64,000 nt of DNA from Phytoactinopolyspora limicola (GCF_011320225.1 NZ_JAAOEN010000002.1:558584-622583), one strand, 5' to 3'; positions 44,880 through 54,587 are shown, counted from the first letter of the stretch. Numbers and translations are program-made. The notes: generated by a model from the sequence alone, not told the origin.

Positions 44880-45060
44880 GGCGGGGGTGGAGCCGGAGTC
44901 CCAAAAGGAACCGGGAGTGGCTGGCGCAGCAGCCGACCCACCCCGCCAGGTCCGTGCGTTTGACGGTCGGTCGGGAGCGCCCACACTCCATAGGTGTGGA
45001 ATCGATCAGCCAGACGCTGTCGGCCCACACGACGTCGGCCGGGTAGGAACGCCGATCGTG
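44880..45060 (-). pseudogene. IS982-like transposase remnant
   Basis: A short leftward stretch reads WADSVWLIDSTPMECGRSRP, then VKRTDLAGW...CASHSRF..GLRLH. This is the conserved core of IS982-family transposases of actinomycetes (DSTPxECGRS, SDLAGW, CASHSRFFWGLRLH). Sequence on both sides is out of frame or missing, and no terminal inverted repeats were found. This decayed insertion may have caused the truncations next to it. Boundaries are approximate. Confidence 0.7.
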
Positions 45061-45241
45061 GACGCCCTCACCGCGTCACACGCGGACCTTCACCCCTTGG
45101 AATCGGTCATCTAGGTAATACACCGTCACAGCCCGAAACCCCTCACTGACCTGCGCGAACGCTACACCCTCCCGGGATAGCCAGGAAGGTCCCGCCAGTG
45201 TCCGTAGCACCAGTGTCGTGCGCGACACCACGGTGGTCCGG
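45061..45241. other. Non-coding stretch between the IS remnant and rsrA
   Basis: No gene seen. A small hairpin GTGTCG-TGCG-CGACAC lies near 45213-45228 just past the rsrA stop and could end the sigR-rsrA transcript. Confidence 0.4.
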
Positions 45242-45541
45242 TCAGATACGAGGCAGCCCGCTGTCGGTGATGTCCTCGGTGACCTGTATCCGAACCTCGC
45301 GGATCTGCGCGAGAACCTTCATGCGCAGTGCATCGGGTGCATGCTCACACGCACAGGAACGGGCCAACACCTGCCGGACGGCACGTTCGAGATCGTACTT
45401 GGACAGGCAACTCCCACAGCCGTCCAGATGTGCTTCGATCTCGTCATACGTCAACGCGCGGCCGTCCAGCTCGTGGTCTAAGAACGCATAGACCCGGGCG
45501 AGAACCTCAGCGCAGTCGACATCGTCGTCGTTGCAGCTCAT
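45242..45541 (-). CDS. rsrA: Mycothiol-system anti-sigma factor RsrA-like
   Basis: 99-residue zinc-binding anti-sigma factor. The redox-switch motif H-x3-C-x2-C is present as HLDGCGSC, with a further upstream Cys in [21 protein letters not shown], as in RsrA. Under thiol oxidation it should lose zinc and release SigR. Its start overlaps the sigR stop by four bases, so sigma factor and inhibitor are translated together. Confidence 0.92.
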   Translation of the reverse strand: MSCNDDDVDCAEVLARVYAFLDHELDGRALTYDEIEAHLDGCGSCLSKYDLERAVRQVLARSCACEHAPDALRMKVLAQIREVRIQVTEDITDSGLPRI

Positions 45542-46260
45542 GACACTCGCGCACCCCCTGGTCCGCTATTTCCCGCCGGGACGAGCCCTCGCTCTCGAGC
45601 GTAATCTTCCAGCAGCTCGCGCAGCTGCCGCCGGCCACGGTGCAGTCTGGACATGACCGTGCCGATCGGCGTACCCATGATGTCGGCGATCTCTTTGTAG
45701 GGGAAACCTTCGACGTCGGCCAAGTAGACCGCGATCCGGAACTCCTCCGGGATCTGCTGAAGGGCATCCTTCACATCGGAGTCCGGCAAGTGAGACAGCG
45801 CCTCAGCCTCAGCCGAGATCAGCCCGCTGGAGGTGTGCGCCTCGGCCCGGGCCATCTGCCAGTCTTCGATCTCTTCCGTCGCACTCTGCTGCGGCTCACG
45901 CTGCTTCTTGCGATACGAGTTGATGAAGGTGTTCGTCAAGATCCGGTAAAGCCACGCCTTGAGGTTGGTTCCCTCTTTGAACTGGTGAAACGAAGCGTAG
46001 GCCTTGGTGAACGTCTCTTGCACGAGGTCTTCGGCGTCACTGGCATTGCGGGTCATCCGCAGTGCGGCTGAATAGAGCTGGTCAAGGAAGGGCAGCGCGT
46101 CGCGCTCGAATCGCTGCGCGCGCTGTTCGGCTGTCTCGGTCCCGGGCATCGCCTTCGATGGTATCGGCGTTCCGGCCTTCTTTGCTTTCCAGTCCTCCCA
46201 CTGAGGTGTGGCGAAGACCGGTCGGGGTGCCTCGAGGCAGGCCATACCAGGTGCACTCAC
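45538..46260 (-). CDS. sigR: ECF sigma factor SigR (thiol-oxidative stress)
   Basis: 240 residues as read from GTG 46260. Region 2 ([53 protein letters not shown]) and region 4 ([44 protein letters not shown]) match SigR/SigH. There are 37 extra residues before an internal ATG (46149, [17 protein letters not shown]), the usual short start. This resembles the long unstable SigR' isoform of streptomycetes, so two forms may exist. Forms an operon with rsrA. Confidence 0.92.
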   Translation of the reverse strand: MSAPGMACLEAPRPVFATPQWEDWKAKKAGTPIPSKAMPGTETAEQRAQRFERDALPFLDQLYSAALRMTRNASDAEDLVQETFTKAYASFHQFKEGTNLKAWLYRILTNTFINSYRKKQREPQQSATEEIEDWQMARAEAHTSSGLISAEAEALSHLPDSDVKDALQQIPEEFRIAVYLADVEGFPYKEIADIMGTPIGTVMSRLHRGRRQLRELLEDYARERGLVPAGNSGPGGARVS

Positions 46261-46302
46261 GACGTCAGACCCTCCCGGGATATCGTCGGTGACGTTGTTG
46301 CG

Positions 46303-46326
46303 TGACGCCGCTTGTGGACGGCGTCA
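46303..46326 (-). terminator. Hairpin between the hydrolase gene and sigR
   Basis: TGACGCCG and CGGCGTCA form an 8-bp stem with an 8-nt loop just past the stop of the leftward hydrolase gene. It probably separates that gene from sigR. Confidence 0.55.
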
Positions 46327-46332
46327 GCATGG

Positions 46333-46959
46333 TTAACCCGCCGGTGGCGCCAGGAATTCCCGCACGGCTTCGACAACGGCATCGACGGCCGCTGCTTGGT
46401 CGAACGCCTTGGGTACGGCCATGCCGTGATCGGCGTTCTCGATCACCTTCAGCGTGTATTCGCCGGGTGGAAACTCGTCGGGCCGGCCGAACGTGTCGCG
46501 CGCCCCTTGCAGCACGAGGGTGGGCACTCCGGACTCGGCGAGTTCGGGCAGCCTGGACTTCTCCGGTTTGCCCGGCGGGTGCAAGGGGAAAGCCAAGGCC
46601 ACGACCGCCGACGCCCCGACTGAACGGGCCGTGCGGCAGGCCACCCGGGCGCCGGAGCTACGCCCGCCGGTGACGACGGGGACCCCTTTCGGGACGGCGT
46701 CCACGATGGCGGCCCAGCCGCGGTCGAGCACCTGCGGCCGCGGCGGCAGCCGCTTACCCGCCACCCGGTAGGGCTGCTCAGCTCGGATGACACCGATACC
46801 GTCGGCCGGTAGCCGCCGCGCCAACGCGGCCAGGTCACGTGCTTGGACGCCGCCGCCAGCGCCGTGCCCGAGGACCAGCCACAGACGTGAGCTGGCGTCG
46901 CCGTCGATCCATAGTCGGGCCGGGCCTTCCGGCGTCGTCACCATCTGTTCGTCGGTCAC
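46333..46959 (-). CDS. Alpha/beta-hydrolase family protein (KANL3/Tex30-like dienelactone hydrolase fold)
   Basis: 208 residues. LVLGHGAGGGVQARDLAALA is the family's N-terminal oxyanion segment, VTGGRSSGARVACR the nucleophile region with Ser, VPTLVLQGARDTFGRPDEF the acid, and IENADHGMAVP the catalytic His. No signal peptide. Substrate unknown; members are generic cytoplasmic esterase-like proteins. GTG start 46959. Confidence 0.82.
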   Translation of the reverse strand: MTDEQMVTTPEGPARLWIDGDASSRLWLVLGHGAGGGVQARDLAALARRLPADGIGVIRAEQPYRVAGKRLPPRPQVLDRGWAAIVDAVPKGVPVVTGGRSSGARVACRTARSVGASAVVALAFPLHPPGKPEKSRLPELAESGVPTLVLQGARDTFGRPDEFPPGEYTLKVIENADHGMAVPKAFDQAAAVDAVVEAVREFLAPPAG

Positions 46960-47085
46960 CGGGTCATCTCACCATGTTCGACCGGCCCGATGCACTCGCC
47001 TCACCCATCCCCGCGTCCAGCCTTGTCAGGCCGGACAAGTCGCCAGGGTGGCGGGCGACGCCGCAGAACTGGACGGAGTAGCTGG

Positions 47086-47826
47086 CTACAGCGTCACCGG
47101 GTCGACGAGGTGCGGACCGTTGTTCCTGACATTGTTGACCTCCGTGGACACCGGGAAGACGTCCAGACTTCCACTGGCCGGAGCCTCCATCAGCTGACGG
47201 GCGGCGTCGGTGTCGTCAAGACGGGGGTCGAGCCAACTCTGCCAGTTCTCCCGAGCAACGGTCATGGGCATCCGGTCATGAATGTGGCCGACGTCGTCGG
47301 ACGCCTTCGTGGTGATGATAGTGAACGTAATAAGCCAGGCGTTCGGATCGCCGTCCGGTGTATCCCGTCGGCGCCAGAACTCGTAGAGGCCGGCGAGAGC
47401 GAGCGGGTGCTCATCTTTACGTCGCAGGTAGAAGGGCTGTTTGATGGGCTTGCCGGCCTTCGTGACGCGCTCCGTGGGAAACCATTCGTAGAAGCCGGAG
47501 ATCGGCACGATCAGCCGTCTGGTCGCGAACGCGCGGCGAAACGCGGGTTTCTCGTGCACCGTCTCGGCGCGGGCATTGATCAAGCGGCTGCCGATCTTCG
47601 GGTCCTTCGCCCACGACGGCACCAGGCCCCACGTCAGGTTCCGCATCTGCCGGACGGGCTCGGCGTCTTTAGCATCTCGTGGTGGGCGGGCCAGCACGGT
47701 TGGTGAGGGTTTGGTGGGCGCGACGTTCCAATCCGGCTCCAGCCGCTCACGGACGTCGATCTGATCGACGCCGAACTCGTCGGCAAGATCGTCTGGACTC
47801 TGGGTCACCGCGTAACGCCCACACAT
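47086..47826 (-). CDS. SOS-response-associated peptidase (SRAP/HMCES/YedK family)
   Basis: 246 residues starting MCGRYA, where Cys2 becomes the catalytic residue after Met removal and forms a thiazolidine crosslink with abasic sites in single-stranded DNA. Other conserved pieces: WNVAPTK, LTWGLVPSWAKD, INARAETVHEKPAFR (the Asn and Glu), FYEWFP, and the active-site His in HIHDRMPMTV. Protects abasic sites in single-stranded DNA. Complete and typical. Monocistronic. Confidence 0.95.
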   Translation of the reverse strand: MCGRYAVTQSPDDLADEFGVDQIDVRERLEPDWNVAPTKPSPTVLARPPRDAKDAEPVRQMRNLTWGLVPSWAKDPKIGSRLINARAETVHEKPAFRRAFATRRLIVPISGFYEWFPTERVTKAGKPIKQPFYLRRKDEHPLALAGLYEFWRRRDTPDGDPNAWLITFTIITTKASDDVGHIHDRMPMTVARENWQSWLDPRLDDTDAARQLMEAPASGSLDVFPVSTEVNNVRNNGPHLVDPVTL

Positions 47827-47892
47827 GAGTCTTTTCTATCGCGTGGTGTGGACAACAACCCATTCGACTTTGATTCGTGGTAGGGAGGAGAT

Positions 47893-48411
47893 ATGAGCCT
47901 CGTCCGCCTGATCGCGCGTCCCATGCTGGCGTCCATCTTCGTCGTCCAGGGGCTGAAGAACGTCCGCGACCCGGAGCCATTGGTCCCGAAGGCCAAGTCG
48001 TTCGTCGACCGATTCGGGCCCGTGCTGGAAGAACGCGCACCCAACCTCCCCACTGATCCCAAACAGCTGGTGCGGATCAATGCCGCAGCCCAGCTAGGAG
48101 CCGGCGTCGCGCTGGCCACTGGTCGCCTCCCGCGGCTGGCCGCCACCGTCCTCGCCGCCACGTTGGTGCCGACCACCCTCGCTGGGCATCCGTTCTGGGA
48201 GTCCGACGATCCTGCTGAGCGCAGCCAGCACCGCATTCAGGTACTCAAGAACGCCGGCCTGGCCGGCGGGCTGCTACTGGCCAGCGTCGACACCGAGGGC
48301 AAACCTGGTCTGAGTTGGCGCGCCAAACACGCGACCGACCGCGCCAAGAAGGTCACCAAGGCCACCCGCCGCAAGGCCCGCAAGGCGGCCAACAAGGCGA
48401 AGCCCTCCTGA
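47893..48411 (+). CDS. DoxX-family membrane protein
   Basis: 172 residues. It begins LIARPMLASIFVVQGLKNVRDPE, typical of actinobacterial DoxX proteins, with several short hydrophobic segments (AAQLGAGVALATGRLPRLAATVLAATLVPTTL) and a Lys/Arg-rich C-terminal tail (KKVTKATRRKARKAANKAK). In mycobacteria a DoxX protein links thiol-redox enzymes at the membrane. ATG 47893 with GGAGG upstream. Divergent from the SRAP gene. Confidence 0.88.
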   Translation: MSLVRLIARPMLASIFVVQGLKNVRDPEPLVPKAKSFVDRFGPVLEERAPNLPTDPKQLVRINAAAQLGAGVALATGRLPRLAATVLAATLVPTTLAGHPFWESDDPAERSQHRIQVLKNAGLAGGLLLASVDTEGKPGLSWRAKHATDRAKKVTKATRRKARKAANKAKPS

Positions 48412-48476
48412 GCCTGGCGCTGGACTGCCGGGCCGCCCCTGGGCGACACGTCGCTCGTGCCGCTACCTGTGGGCGA

Positions 48477-49124
48477 TCACAGCGTGGCCAGGAGCAGCAC
48501 CCGCGCCGCGGCTCGGGCTTGATCGAAGGCGTCGCCGCCACCAGCGGCTGATCTGACGATCAAGCTGCCCTCATGCACCAACGCCAGTTGCGCGCCGAGG
48601 TCTTCAACGGCGGCACCACCGAAACCGCCCTCCCGGGCGAGCTGTGTATACACCGCGCGGATCCATTCTTTCTCCGCCCGCACCACCGCCAGCCCCGGAT
48701 GCCCGGTATTGGCGAACTCCGCGTAGGCGTTGACGAACGCGCAGCCACGGTCGTACTGGCCGTGCCAGTCTTCCAGTGCGTCGAAGATGGCAAGGACCCG
48801 CCGCACCGCCGCCTCGACATCCATCTCGGCTGCCACCGGGGGGTGTTGAGCCAACCGCTCCTGCACGTAGCGCTGCCACCGGTCCACCCGATGTTGCAGG
48901 TAGAGCGCCACTAACGCGTCCTTGGAACCGAACCGGTCGTACAGGGTTTTCTTGGTGGTGCCAGCCGCCGCCGCGATCGTGTCCACCCCGACGGCATGAA
49001 TACCCTTCGCGTAGAACAGCTCGCTTGCCGCGGCGAGCAACCGCTCGCCGGCGGGGGTCATTCGAACCGGGGGCGGCGCCTGGAGCGGCAGCGGCGACTG
49101 GGTGGGCGCGGTTGGGTTGGTCAC
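48477..49124 (-). CDS. TetR/AcrR-family regulator, probable repressor of the adjacent EamA transporter
   Basis: 215 residues. Helix-turn-helix: ERLLAAASELFYAKGIHAVGVDTIAAAAGTTKKTLYDRFGSKDALV. The ligand domain follows, with WHGQYDRGCAFVNAYAEF (TetR_C type seen in transporter-linked regulators). GTG 49124 is chosen for its GAGGAG site five bases upstream. A longer frame would read through the operator. Divergent from the EamA gene; two matching TATACC-N4-GGTATA sites lie between them. Confidence 0.9.
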   Translation of the reverse strand: MTNPTAPTQSPLPLQAPPPVRMTPAGERLLAAASELFYAKGIHAVGVDTIAAAAGTTKKTLYDRFGSKDALVALYLQHRVDRWQRYVQERLAQHPPVAAEMDVEAAVRRVLAIFDALEDWHGQYDRGCAFVNAYAEFANTGHPGLAVVRAEKEWIRAVYTQLAREGGFGGAAVEDLGAQLALVHEGSLIVRSAAGGGDAFDQARAAARVLLLATL

Positions 49125-49180
49125 CGGGACTCCTCGTTGAGTTGGTCGGCCGGCAGGGCGGAGGCGACCGGCGCCAAAAG

Positions 49181-49196
49181 TATACCTACCGGTATA
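49181..49196. promoter_or_regulatory. TetR operator, site 1
   Basis: TATACC-TACC-GGTATA, a perfect inverted repeat with a 4-bp centre, located 57 bp upstream of the TetR start. Confidence 0.65.
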
Positions 49197-49331
49197 GCAC
49201 CCGCCATGACCCGGAAGCGGCACCGACCGCCCCGGCTGGGCCGGCCAGCACCTTCAACTCCACAACGGCACCCGAGGCCATGGCGCGGTGATGCACTTCA
49301 CATCCGGAAGCGACGTTTCCTACACTGACAG

Positions 49332-49347
49332 TATACAGACCGGTATG
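49332..49347. promoter_or_regulatory. TetR operator, site 2
   Basis: TATACA-GACC-GGTATG, one change per half from site 1, nine bases upstream of the EamA start. Binding at both sites would shut off both divergent genes. Confidence 0.65.
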
Positions 49348-49355
49348 TTTACATC

Positions 49356-50315
49356 ATGAGTGTGACCTCTACACCAGGCGCCACCCGCATCGCACCTCCT
49401 GCCGCCGCCCACCCGTCCGCCGCCCACCCGTCCGCCACCCCCGCGGCGGATGCCGCCGCCGGCACCGCGCTCGTCGTGCTCTGGAGCTCCGGCTTCGTCG
49501 GCGCCCGGCTCGGCGCCGATCACGCCGGCCCGGACACGCTGCTCGCGTGGCGACTGACCATCTCTGCCGTCCTGCTTCTGGTCTGGTTCGCACTACGCAA
49601 TCGGCACCGATCTGAACCGGGCCGCTTGAGCCGGGCAGCCATCGGGCACCACGTCGTCATCGGGGTGCTCACTCAGGCCCTCTACCTCGGCGGGGTATTC
49701 GCCGGCATCGCCGCCGGAGTTCCGGCCGGCACCGCCGCGCTGATGGCCGCCCTCCAACCACTTGTCGTCGCCCAAGCCGCCAGCCGCCTGCTCGGCGAAC
49801 GGGTCCGCCCGGCCCAACACGTCGGGCTGTGGCTCGGCCTCGCCGGCGTCGGCATCGTGGTGGCCGACGACTTCCAGGCCGGCGGCGCCCAGCCATGGGC
49901 CTACCTGCTACCCATCGGCTCCATGCTCGCGTTGTCCGCCGGCACCGTGCTGGATCGTCGCTGGCGTCCCGCTGGCAACCCCGCCGAGGCGCTGACCGTC
50001 CACGTCACGTCAGCGGCGGTCGTCGTCGTGGTGATCGCCGCCATATCCGGCGGGCTCACACCACCAGCGTCCGCCGGCTTCTGGTGGGCCGTTGGGTGGA
50101 CCGTTGTGCTCTCCGGCTTCGGCGGCTACGGGATGTACCTGCTGGCGCTACGCCGACAGGGGGCCACCCGGACCAGCGCCCTGCTCTACCTCACGCCACC
50201 CACCACACTGTTCTGGGCATGGATCATGTTCGGCGACCGGATAGACGCCCGCGGCCTAGCCGGCTTCGCCGTCTGCGCGGTAGCCGTCTATCTCAGCCTC
50301 CGCCGTTCTCACTGA
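49356..50315 (+). CDS. EamA/DMT-family transporter
   Basis: 319 residues with ten predicted transmembrane helices in two EamA repeats: first ALVVLWSSGFVGARLGADHAGPDTLLAWR, second AVGWTVVLSGFGGYGMYLLALRRQGATRTSALLYLTPPTTLFWAW. Likely an exporter of a metabolite or amino acid. The N-terminus is Ala/Pro/His-rich with a perfect HPSAAHPSA repeat. ATG 49356 directly follows the TetR operator, so induced by that regulator's ligand. Confidence 0.9.
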   Translation: MSVTSTPGATRIAPPAAAHPSAAHPSATPAADAAAGTALVVLWSSGFVGARLGADHAGPDTLLAWRLTISAVLLLVWFALRNRHRSEPGRLSRAAIGHHVVIGVLTQALYLGGVFAGIAAGVPAGTAALMAALQPLVVAQAASRLLGERVRPAQHVGLWLGLAGVGIVVADDFQAGGAQPWAYLLPIGSMLALSAGTVLDRRWRPAGNPAEALTVHVTSAAVVVVVIAAISGGLTPPASAGFWWAVGWTVVLSGFGGYGMYLLALRRQGATRTSALLYLTPPTTLFWAWIMFGDRIDARGLAGFAVCAVAVYLSLRRSH

Positions 50316-50336
50316 TTCGTCCGCCCGTACGCACTC

Positions 50337-52082
50337 TCAGTTGATCGGCTCGGAGATCAATGAACGGGCCTCGGTAGCAGCCGACCGTACAGCGTCAGCG
50401 GCTTGGTCGTCCGGCTTGGTCTGAGAGTCCCGCTCGGCCTCCACCCGCTCGGTGTACACCGCCACCTCGTGGTCGATACGGGCGGCGTCCCACCCCAAGA
50501 CCTCAGCCATCAGTTCCGCCGCTGAACGGGCAGCATCCAGGCCCCGGTGCGGGTATTCGATGGAGATCCGGGTACGACGGGTCAGCATGTCCTCCAAGTG
50601 CAACGCCCCCTCGTACCGAACCCCGTACGACACCTCCACCTTCAGGTAGTCCGGCGCACCCGGCAATGGCTCCAACAGCTCTGGCCGGTCGATGGTCAGC
50701 CCGAGCACGTCGTGTACCAGCGAGCCGTACCGATCCAGCAGGTGACGCAGCCGGTGCGGGTGCAGCCCGTGCTTGGCCGCCAACTGCTCGGCCTGGTTCA
50801 CCAGCGCGTGGTAGCCGTCCGCACCGAGCAGCGGCACCTTGTCGGTGATGGATGGTGCGCTGCGGCCGCGCAGATCCGCGGCGGCGGCGTCGATGGCGTC
50901 GGCGGCCATGACCCGGTACGTCGTGTATTTGCCTCCCGCGATGGACACCATGCCAGGAGCCGGACGTGCGACGGCATGCTCACGAGAGAGCTTCGACGAT
51001 TCGTCGCTCTCCCCCGCCAGCAGTGGCCGCAAACCGGCATAGACACCTTCGATGTCGTCATGTGTCAACGGCGTGACCAGCACGGAGTTGACTTGATCGA
51101 GGATGTAGTCGATGTCCGCCCGGGTTGCCGCCGGATGGGCAAGATCAAGCATCCAGTCGGTATCGGTGGTGCCGATGATCCAATGAGCCCGCCACGGAAT
51201 GATGAACAGGACCGACTTCTCGGTGCGCAAGATGACACCAGACTCCGAGGCGATGCGGTCGCGGGGCACGACGATGTGCACGCCCTTGCTGGCCCGCACC
51301 CGGAACCGCCCCCGGGTACCGGCCAGCCGCTGCATCTCGTCGGTCCACACCCCGGTGCAATTGACCACGACGTCGCAGGTGACCTGCTGCTCGTCGCCCG
51401 TCTCGACATCACGGACCCGCACGCCGCTGATCCGGTCGGCCTCCCGCAAGAAGCCGACCACCTGCGTGGACGTGCGCACGACCGCGCCATAGTGGGCCGC
51501 CGTACGGGCCACGGTGAGAGTGTGCCGGGCATCGTCGGCCCAGGCGTCGAAGTACCTGATCCCGCCGATCAATGCGTCTCGGCGCAGGGCCGGCACCAGG
51601 CGCAAGGCACCCGAACGCGTCAGGTGTTTCTGCCCAGGCACCGACCGAGCGCCACCCATGGTGTCGTACAGCAACAACCCACTGGCGGTGTACGGGCGCT
51701 CCCAGAACCGGCGGGTGAGCGGATAGAGGAAACTCACCGGCTTGACCAAATGGGGCGCGAGCCTGGTCAGCATGAGTTCACGCTCGCGCAACGCCTCGCG
51801 GACCAGACCGAACTCGAACTGTTCCAGGTAGCGCAGGCCGCCGTGGAAGAGTTTGCTGGACCGGCTCGACGTACCCGCGGCCAAGTCGCGTGCCTCAACC
51901 AATGCCACCCGTAAACCGCGGGTGGCGGCGTCCAGAGCCGCGCCGGCACCGACCACACCTCCGCCGATGACGACGACGTCGAAGTGCTCCTCGCCGAGCC
52001 GCTGCCAATTGCGCAACCGCTGCTCGGGTCCGAGGCCGCCCACTCGCTCGTTGAACCGACCGTCTGTACCGTCCACGGCCAC
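50337..52082 (-). CDS. glpD: Glycerol-3-phosphate dehydrogenase, FAD-dependent
   Basis: 581 residues. FAD-binding Rossmann VVVIGGGVVGAGAALDAATRG; family signature VEARDLAAGTSSRSSKLFHGGLRYLEQFEFGLV; WIIGTTDTDW and VSIAGGKYTTYRVMAADA. Oxidises glycerol-3-phosphate to dihydroxyacetone phosphate at the membrane and passes electrons to quinone. GTG 52082 (10 bases after GAGGAGG) is chosen; the frame is open to 52229 but that part has no homologous features. Divergent from glpFK, completing the glycerol pathway. Confidence 0.94.
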   Translation of the reverse strand: MAVDGTDGRFNERVGGLGPEQRLRNWQRLGEEHFDVVVIGGGVVGAGAALDAATRGLRVALVEARDLAAGTSSRSSKLFHGGLRYLEQFEFGLVREALRERELMLTRLAPHLVKPVSFLYPLTRRFWERPYTASGLLLYDTMGGARSVPGQKHLTRSGALRLVPALRRDALIGGIRYFDAWADDARHTLTVARTAAHYGAVVRTSTQVVGFLREADRISGVRVRDVETGDEQQVTCDVVVNCTGVWTDEMQRLAGTRGRFRVRASKGVHIVVPRDRIASESGVILRTEKSVLFIIPWRAHWIIGTTDTDWMLDLAHPAATRADIDYILDQVNSVLVTPLTHDDIEGVYAGLRPLLAGESDESSKLSREHAVARPAPGMVSIAGGKYTTYRVMAADAIDAAAADLRGRSAPSITDKVPLLGADGYHALVNQAEQLAAKHGLHPHRLRHLLDRYGSLVHDVLGLTIDRPELLEPLPGAPDYLKVEVSYGVRYEGALHLEDMLTRRTRISIEYPHRGLDAARSAAELMAEVLGWDAARIDHEVAVYTERVEAERDSQTKPDDQAADAVRSAATEARSLISEPIN

Positions 52083-52302
52083 CTCGGCCTCGCCTCCTCG
52101 CGGGTTCGATCTGATGAGGTCACACCTCAAGGCCACCAAACTACCTGTTGATTCCGCCGATCGCGTAGACACTCGCAGATTCGCTGGGTAGGTTGCCGAA
52201 TAGCTTGGAGGGCTCGATACGAGTACCACGGCAACGGTGCCGGGGCTCCCGGTGGCCGGCCGCGTTCAGGGCGCGTGGCCGCGCCCATGAAGGGAGTCCT
52301 AC
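52083..52302. other. Divergent glpD/glpF promoter region
   Basis: About 220 bp between glpD and glpF; it must hold both promoters. I see no clear palindrome or regulator site. Confidence 0.4.
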
Positions 52303-53016
52303 ATGGACCTGAGCTTCGGCGAGATCTTCCTTTCGGAGATGCTGGGCACCGGCATGTTAGTGCTGCTGGGCTGCGGCGTCGTCGCCAACGTCGTACTCCC
52401 GCGGAACAAAGGGTTCGACGGTGGCTGGCTTCTCATCAACTTCGGCTGGGGCATCGGTGTGTTCGCCGGTGTCTACGTCGCCGCCGAGTCCGGCGCCCAC
52501 ATCAACCCAGCCGTCACCTTCGGTCTCGCGGTCGAGGGCACCACGAGTTGGTCCGACGTACCCGCGTACGTCACTGGCCAGTTGGCTGGTGCGATCCTCG
52601 GCGCCGTCGTGGCGTATCTCGCCTACAAACAACACTTCGACGCCGGCGACGAACCCGGCAAGAAGCTGGCGGTGTTCTCCACCGGGCCGGAGATCCGCAA
52701 CTACGGCTGGAACTTCGTCACCGAAGTCATCGGCACCTTCGTGCTGGTCTTCGTGGTGCTGTCGTTTGGGCCGCACCCCATCGACATCGGGCCGGTCGCG
52801 GTGGCGCTCTTGGTGGTCGGCATCGGTGCCTCGCTCGGTGGGCCGACGGGGTACGCCATCAACCCAGCACGTGATCTCGGCCCTCGTATCGCACACGCCC
52901 TGTTGCCGATCAAAGACAAAGGCCCCAGCGACTGGAGCTACGCCTGGGTGCCGACAGCCGGTCCGATCGTCGGTGGTGTCCTGGCCGGCCTGGCCGGCGG
53001 CGCCTTCTACGGTTGA
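52303..53016 (+). CDS. glpF: Glycerol uptake facilitator / aquaporin family protein
   Basis: 237 residues, six-helix MIP channel with both half-helix motifs: AHINPAVTFG and AINPARDLGPR. The Asp after the second NPA-Arg (NPARD) is typical of glycerol facilitators rather than water-only channels. ATG 52303. Thirty bases before glpK in the same operon. Lets glycerol in for phosphorylation by GlpK. Confidence 0.94.
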   Translation: MDLSFGEIFLSEMLGTGMLVLLGCGVVANVVLPRNKGFDGGWLLINFGWGIGVFAGVYVAAESGAHINPAVTFGLAVEGTTSWSDVPAYVTGQLAGAILGAVVAYLAYKQHFDAGDEPGKKLAVFSTGPEIRNYGWNFVTEVIGTFVLVFVVLSFGPHPIDIGPVAVALLVVGIGASLGGPTGYAINPARDLGPRIAHALLPIKDKGPSDWSYAWVPTAGPIVGGVLAGLAGGAFYG

Positions 53017-53046
53017 CGGCAGACCATCCGACCCGGAGGAGCGTTC

Positions 53047-54564
53047 ATGGCACAGTACGTAGCCGCCATCGACCAAGGAACCACGTCCACCCGCTGCATG
53101 ATCTTCGATCATTCCGGTGGCGTCGTCTCCGTCGACCAACGTGAACACGAGCAGATCTTTCCGCGCGCCGGATGGGTCGAACACGACCCCGCGGAGATCT
53201 GGCGCAACACCCGGGAAGTTTGCGCCGGAGCCTTGGCCAAGGCGGATCTCGTCACCAACGACGTCGTGGCCGTGGGAATCACCAACCAGCGTGAAACGAC
53301 GGTGGTGTGGGACCGCGCCACCGGCAAACCCGTCTACAACGCGATCGTCTGGCAAGACACCCGCACCGACAAGATCGTCGAAGAGTTGGGGCAACTCGGG
53401 GGTGGCCAGGAGCGCTACCGGCAGGTCACTGGATTGCCGCTTGCCACCTACTTCTCCGGACCGAAGGTGAAGTGGATCCTCGACAACGTCGACGGTGCCC
53501 GGGCGAAGGCCGACGCCGGCGAGCTCGCCTTCGGCAACATCGACTCTTGGGTGTTGTGGAACGCCAGCGGTGGGACCAACGGCGGGCTACACATCACCGA
53601 CCCCACCAACGCCTCACGCACCCTCCTGATGGACCTCGACAGCCTGTCGTGGGACGAAAGCATCGCGGCCGACATGGGTATCCCCACGTCGATGTTGCCG
53701 GAGATCCGGTCGTCCTCGGAGGTCTACGGGCACATCCGCGAGCGCGGCCCGCTGGCCGGGCTGCCGCTGGCCGGCATCCTCGGCGACCAGCAGGCGGCGA
53801 CCTTCGGCCAGGCCTGTCTCGACGTCGGCGAGGCTAAGAACACCTATGGCACCGGCAATTTCGTCCTCCTCAACACCGGCACCGAGAAGGTGGTGAGCGA
53901 GAACGGTCTGCTGACCACCGTCTGCTACAAGATCGGCGACAACGAAACGATCTACGCGCTCGAAGGGTCCATCGCGGTCACCGGCTCGTTGGTGCAGTGG
54001 CTCCGCGACAACCTCGGGCTGATCAGCAGCGCCGCCGAGGTCGAACGGCTGGCCGACAGCGTCGACGACAACGGCGGCGTGTACTTCGTACCGGCCTTCT
54101 CCGGGCTCTTCGCGCCGTACTGGCGCACCGACGCCCGCGGCGCCATCGTCGGTCTGACCCGCTATGTCAACAAAGGGCACCTGGCCCAGGCGGTCTTGCA
54201 GGCGACGGCGTTCCAGTCCCGCGAGGTCATCGATGCGATGAACGCCGACTCGGGGGTGCCGTTGAAGTCGTTGAAGGTCGACGGCGGCATGGTGGCCAAC
54301 GAACGGCTCATGCAGTTCCAGGCTGACATTCTCGGCGTTCCGGTGATCCGCCCTGTGGTGGCCGAGACGACCGCCCTGGGCGCCGCCTACGCTGCCGGCC
54401 TCGCGGTCGGCTACTGGGAGGGCGAGGACGACATCCGCGCCAACTGGGCCAAGGACAAGCAGTGGGAACCGAGCATGGAAGAAAGTGAACGGGAACGCCA
54501 GTACCGGCAATGGAAGAAGGCCGTGACCAGAACGTTCGACTGGGTCGACGACGACACCGACTGA
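53047..54564 (+). CDS. glpK: Glycerol kinase
   Basis: 505 residues, full length. Signatures: [88 protein letters not shown] and [20 protein letters not shown]. Converts glycerol to glycerol-3-phosphate, the GlpD substrate. ATG 53047 after CGGAGGAG. Followed by a strong terminator hairpin. Confidence 0.97.
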   Translation: MAQYVAAIDQGTTSTRCMIFDHSGGVVSVDQREHEQIFPRAGWVEHDPAEIWRNTREVCAGALAKADLVTNDVVAVGITNQRETTVVWDRATGKPVYNAIVWQDTRTDKIVEELGQLGGGQERYRQVTGLPLATYFSGPKVKWILDNVDGARAKADAGELAFGNIDSWVLWNASGGTNGGLHITDPTNASRTLLMDLDSLSWDESIAADMGIPTSMLPEIRSSSEVYGHIRERGPLAGLPLAGILGDQQAATFGQACLDVGEAKNTYGTGNFVLLNTGTEKVVSENGLLTTVCYKIGDNETIYALEGSIAVTGSLVQWLRDNLGLISSAAEVERLADSVDDNGGVYFVPAFSGLFAPYWRTDARGAIVGLTRYVNKGHLAQAVLQATAFQSREVIDAMNADSGVPLKSLKVDGGMVANERLMQFQADILGVPVIRPVVAETTALGAAYAAGLAVGYWEGEDDIRANWAKDKQWEPSMEESERERQYRQWKKAVTRTFDWVDDDTD

Positions 54565-54587
54565 CCCATCGTCGGGCCCACGTCGCG

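Noticed and set aside
50547-51914. 455-codon open frame on the plus strand opposite glpD
   Set aside because: Antisense of GlpD catalytic motifs; composition typical of shadows.
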